A stretch of 16,925 bases of DNA from JADZGC01 sp964391595 (GTDB taxonomy: Bacteria > Patescibacteriota > Saccharimonadia > CAILAD01 > GCA-016700035). Where the stretch lies: the NCBI GenBank assembly GCA_964391595.1, contig CAYMMM010000017.1:1-16925 (forward strand). The letters run 5' to 3'. Made by a program: the position numbers and the translations under genes. Below are positions 8,229 to 13,795 of this stretch, one piece after another (position 1 is the first letter of the stretch; each line of letters starts with the position of its first letter). The notes below the pieces were generated by a model. It searched no databases, had not been told where the DNA came from, and worked only from the letters and a program-made list of their open reading frames with translations.

Positions 8229-9011
8229 GTGTACCAACCACACAGAAAGGTAGGGCCAGACGTGGGAACTTCCACAGAAACCCCTGCACCTGAGGTGGCT
8301 GAAACTGACTTCGACGTGCTCAAGCGTCTCGGACAGCTCAGCAAACTAATGGCTGAAGTCGGCATGACACCACGAATCATGCTCTCAATCGTACATGATG
8401 GAAGAGTTCGACACCGCTTTCAAGAAGGTCTGAAGCAGCTCTTGGATCAAGTGCTGTTACTGAGTCACCCAACGCAAGTGATCAAAGAGGATTTCGATCC
8501 AGTTGCCGCCAAAAAAATGGCAAAAACCATCATTGATCCTGTATATCAATACCCTCTACTTTCCGGACACAGTGGCATCACACGGGAGATTGCTCGGTAC
8601 GAGGTTCTCGTGCAGGTGCTGGCGAGGCTGGATGATGATTTTCTTCGCAGCTTTGCGATTCTCTACTACGGATTGAGCGAGAAAACTGAACTCCGTCCAT
8701 CAGATGTTCGGCAAATTCTTGGCATGAACAAGCGTGACTTTCAAAAGCAGCTTGATAAGCTGAACAGGCGTTTGTTTATGGAGCTTGCTGAGTACGACAG
8801 CGCATGGGCTGGAGCTGGACATGTGCCGATCGAATGGCTCAGCGCTAACACCTCGCTCATTGAGTGTCTCCGTGATGCAGGAATCACCACCGTCGACAAG
8901 CTCCTTGCGGAAACCGAAGAGGAGCTCAAGGCGATGTTTATTCCTGACCGATACTTCCCCGAGATCTATACCAGGCTTGAGCGGCGTGGACTCAAGCTAA
9001 AAAGTCGGTAA
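8229..9011 (+). CDS. Putative transcription-associated protein: sigma-region-4-like plus RNAP alpha-CTD-like segments
   Basis: A 260-aa soluble protein not matched to a named family. Residues about 128-186 (core FAILYYGLSEKTELRPSDV, then QILGMNKRDFQKQLDKLNRRL) read like a sigma-70 region 4 or related helix-turn-helix. Residues about 200-258 (IECLRDAGITTVDKLLAETE, ending RLERRGLKLKSR) closely follow the helix-hairpin-helix pattern of the RNA polymerase alpha C-terminal domain, where 'L..AGI.T...LL..TE..L' is typical. The first 125 residues are helical and unrecognised. A DNA-binding regulator or polymerase-associated factor is inferred. The start is uncertain: GTG 8229 gives the longest form, while GTG 8262 (249 aa) follows a weak AGAAAGG. 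A strong terminator follows the stop. The HTH assignment is weaker than the alpha-CTD one. Confidence 0.7.
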   Translation: MYQPHRKVGPDVGTSTETPAPEVAETDFDVLKRLGQLSKLMAEVGMTPRIMLSIVHDGRVRHRFQEGLKQLLDQVLLLSHPTQVIKEDFDPVAAKKMAKTIIDPVYQYPLLSGHSGITREIARYEVLVQVLARLDDDFLRSFAILYYGLSEKTELRPSDVRQILGMNKRDFQKQLDKLNRRLFMELAEYDSAWAGAGHVPIEWLSANTSLIECLRDAGITTVDKLLAETEEELKAMFIPDRYFPEIYTRLERRGLKLKSR

Positions 9012-9022
9012 GTAAATGCTAT

Positions 9023-9053
9023 GTCCGTCCCTACGGGGACGGGCTGTTTTTTA
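9023..9053 (+). terminator. Rho-independent terminator
   Basis: A 9-bp stem (9023-9031 with 9036-9044, one G-T pair) is closed by a TACG tetraloop of the UNCG type and followed by TG and TTTTTT. It begins 12 bases after the stop of the preceding gene. Confidence 0.88.
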
Positions 9054-9082
9054 TTGACATCGGGCTAAGGCATAGGTATAGT
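9054..9082 (+). promoter_or_regulatory. Near-consensus sigma-70 promoter
   Basis: TTGACA at 9054-9059, a spacer of exactly 17, and TATAGT at 9077-9082. The predicted start near 9089 gives a leader of about 38 bases ending in AAAGGAG (9114-9120), which sits 6 bases before GTG 9127. This is the best promoter in the window. Confidence 0.8.
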
Positions 9083-9126
9083 CGTTCTACTTGTTTTGCA
9101 CCTTGTCCATACAAAAGGAGTTGTTT

Positions 9127-9343
9127 GTGGCACATACACGACGCCGGAGAGTTCCTGAGGCACCGCGAGTGGTGAAGGGTCGCGATCCACGATCGCCCGT
9201 CTTGCTGATCGTAGGGCCGATCTCGCAGGAAGAGCAGGGGCGACGCATCTCGATGTGCGCTCATCATGTGCAAGTCCGACCTCGATCACTGCGACTGGTT
9301 CGGATTTCATTCGACTGGTTTGGTGGTGAACGAGAGATCAGCC
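9127..9343 (+). CDS. Unknown basic protein, 5' part only, cut by the assembly gap
   Basis: GTG 9127 follows a textbook Shine-Dalgarno sequence (AAAGGAG, 6-base spacing) and a near-consensus promoter, so this start is better supported than most in the window. About 72 codons are readable before the run of N. The product begins VAHTRRRRVPEAPRVVKGRD and is unusually Arg-rich, with a short hydrophobic run (PVLLIVGPI) and later FDWFGG. I recognise no family. It could be a nucleic-acid-binding protein, but that is only a guess from composition. It runs towards typA, so the two genes converge inside the gap. Confidence 0.55.
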
Positions 9344-9443
9344 NNNNNNNNNNNNNNNNNNNNNNNNNNNNNNNNNNNNNNNNNNNNNNNNNNNNNNNNN
9401 NNNNNNNNNNNNNNNNNNNNNNNNNNNNNNNNNNNNNNNNNNN
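9344..9443. other. Assembly gap of 100 N
   Basis: Exactly 100 N, the usual placeholder for a gap of unknown size. TypA proteins are about 600 aa and only about 442 codons are present, so roughly 450-500 bases of typA alone must be missing, plus the rest of the converging gene. The true gap is therefore well over 100 bases, unless the two contigs are wrongly joined. Confidence 0.95.
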
Positions 9444-10771
9444 CCTGGCTCCATGCTGATAAGGGTCGCGCGGCGCTGCCCGAGTTCGCTGGTGATGGCA
9501 CCGGTGAATTCATCCGGGACCTCGATCATCAGCTCCTCGACAGGCTCGAGTTTTTGACCATTCTCTTCTTTGTATACGACAGTTGGGCGACCTACTTCGA
9601 ATTCATATCCTTCGCGGCGCAAAGTTTCGATGAGGACCGAGAGGTGGAGCTCACCGCGGCCCGAGACCAGGAAGGTCGTGTCCTTTGACTCAACGCGCAA
9701 GCTGACATTGGTCTCGAGTTCTTTTTCGAGCCGGGCGGCGATTTGTCGTGAAGTCGTAAACTTGCCTTCTTGCCCTGCAAAAGGCGACGTATTCGGGCCG
9801 ATCGCGATCTGGAGCGTGGGCGCCTCGATCTCCATGACTGGTAAGGCTTCTGGCTTGTCTGCATCAGCCAGCGTTTCGCCGATGTGTGCGTCGGCTACAC
9901 CTGTGATTTGTACGATTTCACCTGCGTCGGCTTCAGTAATTTCTACTCGACCCAAGCCTTCCGATACAAAGATCTTGTCGACTTTTGCTTTTGTTTCTTT
10001 ACCGTCTACATCGATGCGCGTGATGGTATCGCCAGCTCGAACATGGCCACGCTGGATACGCCCAATCGCATATTTGCCTTGGTACGTGTCCCAGGCAAGT
10101 GAGGTAACGAGCATCTGGAATGGTTTATCGGCCTCAACGCGCGGCGCTGGGATGTGGTCAATAATTGCGTCAAAGATTGGTGTAAAGTCGCCATCGGTGG
10201 TTGCTGGATTTGTAGGTATTTCAGTCCATGCTTTACCTTCGCGTCCGATCGCGTAGTACGTCTGATAGTCGAGCTGATCGTCGCTGATAGCAAGATCGAG
10301 GAAGAGGTGCCCGATCTCATCTTCTACTTCAGCGATGCGTGAGCCATCCTTATCAATCTTATTAATGACGACGACTGGCTTGAGGCCGAGCTTGAGCGCA
10401 CGCGTCAAGACAAACTTAGTCTGAGGCATAGGGCCTTCTTGCGCGTCGACCACGAGAATAATCCCATCCGCCATCGAGAGAGTACGCTCAACCTCTCCAG
10501 AGAAGTCGGCGTGGCCAGGGGTGTCGATGATGTTGATCTTATATCCTGCATCGTCCTTGGTATACTCTACGGCCGTGGTCTTGGCGGTAATAGTGATGCC
10601 ACGCTCACGCTCGAGATCGCCAGAATCCAGAATAGTGGTCTGGCTCATTTCTGCTTGGTTCTCGCGAAAGACGTGCGATTGCTTGAGCAAGCCGTCTACA
10701 AGGGTAGTTTTGCCGTGGTCGACGTGAGCGACAATGGCGATATTACGGATATGGGTGGCGTCGTGTTTCAT
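9444..10771 (-). CDS. typA: Ribosome-associated GTPase TypA/BipA, C-terminal part lost in gap
   Basis: A translational GTPase related to EF-G and LepA that binds the ribosome and is linked in studied bacteria to stress, cold growth and 50S assembly. G-domain motifs are all present: AHVDHGKTT at about 15-23, RGITI at 57-61, DTPGH at 83-87 and NKID at 137-140. The beta-barrel and the EF-G-like domain III (GRGELHLSVLIETLRREGYE) follow. About 442 codons are seen of the roughly 600 normal for TypA; the sequence breaks at RRATLISMEP against the gap. ATG 10771 is chosen because AAGGAA sits 6 bases upstream and the protein then starts MKHDATHIRNIAIVAH as usual. A TTG further upstream is in frame but unlikely. 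The 5' leader holds a short ORF and a terminator-like hairpin, suggesting attenuation. Confidence 0.95.
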
Positions 10772-10781
10772 GAATGATTCC

Positions 10782-10850
10782 TTATATATTGCTTCTGTTT
10801 GCAAAACAAAACCCGGGGGCTATGAGATTACGCCCGCCGGGCTCGTTCAT
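10782..10850 (-). CDS. Candidate 22-codon leaderless leader peptide of typA
   Basis: ATG at 10850 opens a 22-codon frame (MNEPGGRNLIAPGFCFANRS, then N, I, stop) ending with TAA at 10784-10782. Its start is exactly 8 bases after the -10 box TATTGT, the same spacing as three other leaderless-looking starts here. The TAA overlaps the typA Shine-Dalgarno sequence, leaving 10 bases to the typA ATG. Codons 4-13 form the terminator hairpin and codons 14-16 the U-tract. It is too short to prove by codon use, but its position fits a regulatory leader peptide. Chance is the main alternative. Confidence 0.45.
   Translation of the reverse strand: MNEPGGRNLIAPGFCFANRSNI
10803..10841 (-). terminator. Terminator-like hairpin in the typA leader (candidate attenuator)
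   Basis: On the minus strand CCCGGCGGGC (10841-10832) pairs with GCCCCCGGG (10820-10812) as 9 G-C pairs with one bulged C and an 11-base loop, followed at once by TTTTGTTTT (10811-10803). There is no gene upstream on this strand, and the only promoter seen there is that of typA. It therefore lies in the typA leader and not at a gene end. The plus strand lacks a T-tract after it. Confidence 0.7.
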
Positions 10851-10858
10851 TTGTTATC

Positions 10859-10887
10859 ACAATACCATAAAGGTATTTGTTTGTCCA
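10859..10887 (-). promoter_or_regulatory. typA promoter with overlapping inverted repeat
   Basis: TGGACA at 10887-10882, a 17-base spacer, and TATTGT at 10864-10859 preceded by TGG (extended -10). The inverted repeat AATACC (10861-10866) and GGTATT (10872-10877) overlaps the -10 box and could be an operator. The expected start lies at the ATG of the leader ORF. Confidence 0.6.
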
Positions 10888-10909
10888 TCTGTTCGAAGCG
10901 TTAATCTAC

Positions 10910-10938
10910 TTGACTCTTATGCAAGAAATACGTAAAAT
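10910..10938 (+). promoter_or_regulatory. Strong promoter divergent from typA
   Basis: TTGACT at 10910-10915, a 17-base spacer, and TAAAAT at 10933-10938. The predicted start (about 10943-10946) coincides with the 5' arm of the structured element at 10943-11017. No start codon lies near, unlike the leaderless promoters here. Confidence 0.7.
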
Positions 10939-10942
10939 AGCG

Positions 10943-11017
10943 TCCGACTTAAGTATGTGGCGTAGAGTTCATGCATTATGATCTCTCGGGCTTGCGGGAT
11001 GTCGCAAACAAGTCGGA
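10943..11017 (+). ncRNA. Candidate structured RNA or 5' leader element, three-way junction
   Basis: An 8-bp perfect outer stem joins TCCGACTT (10943-10950) to AAGTCGGA (11010-11017). Inside are two hairpins: AGAGTTCAT (10964-10972) with ATGATCTCT (10978-10986), one mismatch and loop GCATT; and TTGCG (10992-10996) with CGCAA (11003-11007) and loop GGATGT. The 75-nt unit begins at the predicted start of a strong promoter and lies about 137 bases before the DUF348/G5 gene. It may be a riboswitch-like leader or a separate small RNA. It has no tRNA T-loop and matches no riboswitch consensus I remember. Confidence 0.5.
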
Positions 11018-11018
11018 A

Positions 11019-11042
11019 TATACATATGCGTTTTATACATAT
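11019..11042 (+). repeat. Direct repeat TATACATAT, 15-bp period
   Basis: TATACATAT occurs at 11019-11027 and 11034-11042, with another TATAAT at 11047-11052 just after. It might be a binding site or a secondary promoter. In such AT-rich sequence chance is a real alternative. From 11053 to 11139 I see nothing else. Confidence 0.3.
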
Positions 11043-11139
11043 CGAGTATAATGGTCATAAATATCAAAACGCTCATACTAATATCCCCTGAAGAATCAGA
11101 GACGAGCCACAAAACACAAACTTGAGATCAGACACACCA

Positions 11140-11145
11140 TATAAT
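11140..11145 (+). promoter_or_regulatory. -10 box for leaderless start of the DUF348/G5 gene
   Basis: TATAAT, a perfect -10, ends exactly 8 bases before GTG 11154. The -35 is poor (CAAACT at 17 bp; TTGAGA is only 12 bp away). It may add to read-through from the stronger promoter at 10910. Confidence 0.5.
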
Positions 11146-11153
11146 AAAACGAG

Positions 11154-12524
11154 GTGTTTATTCGTATCGTCGAACATGTTCGCTCAGCCTATAAGCGGCT
11201 AGCGATGTATCGCAAGACAGAGTCGGCCGCTCAGACGCAGGCACTGCCAGTGGATGAAGCCGTGGCTCTATCTCATCATCAGCGCCTGTATGACTTTATG
11301 GCCAGGCGTGTAGTGCCAACCGGAAAGCGCTTTGTTCGTATGCTCGATCTAGCGGGTATCGAGCGTGGTATGGCGGCCTTGGCGGTAAGTGTCACGATTA
11401 TCGCGCTTGGGTTTGCGCTGACTTCGCAGACACGACACAGCTTTCGTGTCTTTGCAGATCAGAAGCGCGTCGTACAACTCTATGTGGATGGGAAGAAGCG
11501 CGTCGTGGTCTCGAGTGCTTCGACGGTTAAGGATATCCTTCAAGAAAATGGTGTTGATCTCAAGTCGGGCGACATCGTGGAGCCAGGCGCCGAGACGGTT
11601 GTCGATCAGCCGAACTACAATATAAACGTCTACCGAGCTCTACCGGCTGTCGTCGAAGATGGTGGGCGGATGATTCAAGTTGTGACGGGCTATCGATCTG
11701 CGCGCAAGATTGCAGCGGCTGCTGGCGTGACGCTATATCCGGAGGATAAGGCGGAGCTCTCACAGGTACAAGACTTCCAGAACTCGCAGTCACTGGGGTA
11801 CAAAGTGACAATCACGCGAGCACAACCGGTGCAACTTATTATTAATGGACAAGTGGTAAATGTTCGTACAAATGCCAAGACCGTCGGTGACCTCCTGGGC
11901 GACAAGGGGATTGAGTACCAGGCCTCCGACCTACAGGGCACCGACCCGCAAGCAGTGATTGTGCGCGGTATGCGGATAGTCCTTGCCAAGATATCCCAAG
12001 AGACCGTGAGTGTAGTCGAGGATATTGCACCTGCGACTCAGGTACTATATGACGCAAATCGTGATGCAGGACAAGTGGAAGTGCAACGCGAGGGTGTCGC
12101 CGGGCGCAAACAAGTTACGTATTTAATCGAGAAGAATAACGGCTCTGAGACCAAGCGGACTGCTCTCGAGACCGTCGTCATTACGGGAGCGATAGATCGT
12201 GTCGAAGTGCGTGGTACGCGAGCAGTCGGCCAGGGTTCTTCCAGCGAGGCAGTCGCACTCGGCGAGCAGATGGCCGCAGCTCGCGGGTGGACCGGAAGTC
12301 AGTGGACGGCACTCTATACCTTGTGGATGCGTGAGTCGGGATGGAACCCAGGCTCAGTGAACCGATCCAGTGGTGCCTGTGGTATTCCCCAAGCCTACCC
12401 GTGCTCTAAGATTACTGATAAGAGTATGCGAGGCCAGTTGCAATGGGGGATGGACTACATAGCACGTCGCTACGGTACACCAGCCAACGCTCTCAACTAC
12501 TGGTACGCACATAATAGCTACTAA
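11154..12524 (+). CDS. Membrane-anchored DUF348/G5 protein with C-terminal lysozyme-like transglycosylase domain (RpfB/YabE-like)
   Basis: A 456-aa cell-wall-active protein of the YabE/RpfB type. A cytoplasmic basic N-terminus is followed by a membrane helix at about 73-91. Ubiquitin-like DUF348 repeats follow: about 105-150 (VQLYVDGKKRVVVSSASTVK, DILQENGV), a possible degenerate one near 173-200, and 225-270 (VQLIINGQVVNVRTNAKTVG). A G5 domain lies at about 278-355. The C-terminal 90 residues look like a goose-type or soluble lytic transglycosylase: Glu394 in WMRESGW is the likely acid, with NRSSGACGIPQA and YIARRYGTPANALNYW. Cys409 and Cys417 could form a disulfide. It would cut peptidoglycan glycan strands at the cell surface. 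Only 2 bases separate it from ksgA. GTG 11154 is chosen for the -10 box 8 bases upstream. Confidence 0.88.
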   Translation: MFIRIVEHVRSAYKRLAMYRKTESAAQTQALPVDEAVALSHHQRLYDFMARRVVPTGKRFVRMLDLAGIERGMAALAVSVTIIALGFALTSQTRHSFRVFADQKRVVQLYVDGKKRVVVSSASTVKDILQENGVDLKSGDIVEPGAETVVDQPNYNINVYRALPAVVEDGGRMIQVVTGYRSARKIAAAAGVTLYPEDKAELSQVQDFQNSQSLGYKVTITRAQPVQLIINGQVVNVRTNAKTVGDLLGDKGIEYQASDLQGTDPQAVIVRGMRIVLAKISQETVSVVEDIAPATQVLYDANRDAGQVEVQREGVAGRKQVTYLIEKNNGSETKRTALETVVITGAIDRVEVRGTRAVGQGSSSEAVALGEQMAAARGWTGSQWTALYTLWMRESGWNPGSVNRSSGACGIPQAYPCSKITDKSMRGQLQWGMDYIARRYGTPANALNYWYAHNSY

Positions 12525-12526
12525 GC

Positions 12527-13348
12527 ATGTTAGTTTCTGATCTCAAACAGCTCTTAGCGAAATACGACATTCGCCCAGATAAATCAAAGGGACAGCACTT
12601 TCTCCTGGATGAGACTGTCGTCGAGGATATGCTGGATGCTGCACATGTCACCACGGCAGACACCGTGATCGAAATCGGGCCAGGGCCAGGGGTTTTGACC
12701 AGCGCCTTGGCACAGAGGGCAGGGCAGGTGCTAGCGTATGAGCTCGACGGTCAGCTTGCTGATCTCATTGAATCACAGCGTGTTGAGAATGTGGAGGTGA
12801 TACGTGGGGATGTTATGGAGCAGCCACTCCCCCGCCGGGGGACTGCACTCCCCTATAAAGTCGTTGCCAATATCCCCTATTCCATCTCGGGTGCCTTGAT
12901 TCGCAAACTGCTCACTTCCCTACCCGCGCCTCAGTCCGTGACGCTTTTGGTGCAGCGCGAAGTAGCCGAGCGAATGTGCGCTAAGCCAGGGCAGATGAGT
13001 ATTCTCACGGTTGCCACACAGCTCCATGGCCAGGCACGCATCGTACGCCTCGTGCCAGCAGATGCGTTTTACCCTGCTCCAAAGGTAGATTCGGCTGTAG
13101 TGCATGTCGATGTTTCTGACCGAGAAGGCAGCCTCACGCTGGATGTAGATGAAAAAGCTTTCATGCGTTTGGTGAAAATTGGCTTCTCCCAGAAACGCAA
13201 GCAGCTCAAGAATACACTCGCAGCCGGCCTGCACATCTCGCCCACTGAAGCGCTCGTACTCTTGAAGAAAGCCGGCTTAGCTGATACAGTACGTGCTCAA
13301 GAGCTTTCGCTTGAGCAGTGGCAGTCATTGCTCAAAGCCACAAGTTAG
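12527..13348 (+). CDS. rsmA: 16S rRNA dimethyladenosine transferase RsmA/KsgA
   Basis: A 273-aa SAM-dependent enzyme that dimethylates two adjacent adenines (A1518/A1519, E. coli numbering) near the 3' end of 16S rRNA during 30S maturation. Motifs in order: KGQHFL at about 21-26, IEIGPGPGVLT at 48-58 (SAM motif I), GDVMEQPL at 94-101, NIPYSIS at 115-121 (catalytic motif IV), FYPAPKVDSAVV at 181-192, and FSQKRKQLKNTL for the C-terminal rRNA-binding part. Length is normal. The start lies two bases after the stop of the upstream gene with no clear Shine-Dalgarno sequence, so translation is probably coupled. The arrangement matches yabE-rnmV-ksgA in Bacillus and rpfB-ksgA in mycobacteria. Confidence 0.97.
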   Translation: MLVSDLKQLLAKYDIRPDKSKGQHFLLDETVVEDMLDAAHVTTADTVIEIGPGPGVLTSALAQRAGQVLAYELDGQLADLIESQRVENVEVIRGDVMEQPLPRRGTALPYKVVANIPYSISGALIRKLLTSLPAPQSVTLLVQREVAERMCAKPGQMSILTVATQLHGQARIVRLVPADAFYPAPKVDSAVVHVDVSDREGSLTLDVDEKAFMRLVKIGFSQKRKQLKNTLAAGLHISPTEALVLLKKAGLADTVRAQELSLEQWQSLLKATS

Positions 13349-13385
13349 CACCTCTATCCACAACGCGATCCACTGAGGAGATCTA

Positions 13386-13670
13386 ATGGATGATGAAATC
13401 GTACGTCGGAAGCCTCTGCTGTGTCGGATCGGACTACATAGAGCATCGATTGATTCAGCTTTCTTTACGCGCGCCTATCTCTGCTATCGGTGCGGCGACT
13501 ATATGGACTCCGAAGCTGGCAAGAAGCTCCAGCTCGAGCGGGAGCTCTGTGCTGAATCAAGTGAGCTGGGGCTGCCTTTTTCGCCAGACGGCATGCAGTA
13601 CGTGCGTGTGTATCTTCGTAATCTCGAAGACGAAGATGTGCCCCCAAGACCCACGCGCCAGCAGGCATGA
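13386..13670 (+). CDS. Small hypothetical protein with Cys/His zinc-ribbon-like N-terminus
   Basis: A 94-aa protein with a good ribosome site (TGAGGAG at 13374-13380, 5-base spacing to ATG 13386). The first 40 residues hold LLCRIGLH and, about 20 residues on, YLCYRCGDY. This C-x4-H...C-x2-C pattern recalls small zinc-binding proteins such as DUF1660, and a fourth ligand could come from either His or a Cys. The second half is charged and probably helical (KKLQLERELCAESSE) and ends in a Pro/Arg-rich tail. It lies 37 bases after ksgA and before a terminator, so it is probably the last gene of the DUF348/G5-ksgA transcript. Function unknown. The overlapping longer frame that starts at 13390 is a shadow. 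Confidence 0.75.
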   Translation: MDDEIVRRKPLLCRIGLHRASIDSAFFTRAYLCYRCGDYMDSEAGKKLQLERELCAESSELGLPFSPDGMQYVRVYLRNLEDEDVPPRPTRQQA

Positions 13671-13727
13671 ACGCATACGACGGGATGCACTATGGCGCAC
13701 ATCTGCCATTGCTGTATGGACATTCTT

Positions 13728-13758
13728 CCGTCTACACTTCGGTGTGGGCGGCTTTTTT
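13728..13758 (+). terminator. Rho-independent terminator ending the ksgA operon
   Basis: A 10-bp stem (13728-13737 with 13742-13751, two G-T pairs) has a TTCG tetraloop and is followed by C and TTTTTT. It ends 37 bases before the next start codon. Confidence 0.9.
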
Positions 13759-13778
13759 ATAACCCCAGATACTCCTTA

Positions 13779-13787
13779 TGCTATCAT
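13779..13787 (+). promoter_or_regulatory. Extended -10 promoter of the transglutaminase-like gene
   Basis: TGCTATCAT, where TATCAT (13782-13787) ends exactly 8 bases before ATG 13796. No clear -35. Because the box overlaps the upstream in-frame ATG at 13778, transcription would start after that ATG, which decides for 13796. Confidence 0.5.
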
Positions 13788-13795
13788 TAAAGCAT

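Noticed and set aside
9266..9688. Reading frames that cross the N run on the plus strand
   Set aside because: Continuity depends on translating N; the right-hand part is antisense to typA.
10943..11017. tRNA gene, suggested by the 75-nt length and closing stem
   Set aside because: No T-loop (TTCRANY), no D-arm pattern and no anticodon arm at the right distance; the inner hairpins do not fit a cloverleaf on either strand.
10943..11153. c-di-AMP (ydaO-type) riboswitch before an rpf-like gene
   Set aside because: The location is suggestive, but the conserved sequence blocks I know for this riboswitch are not present.
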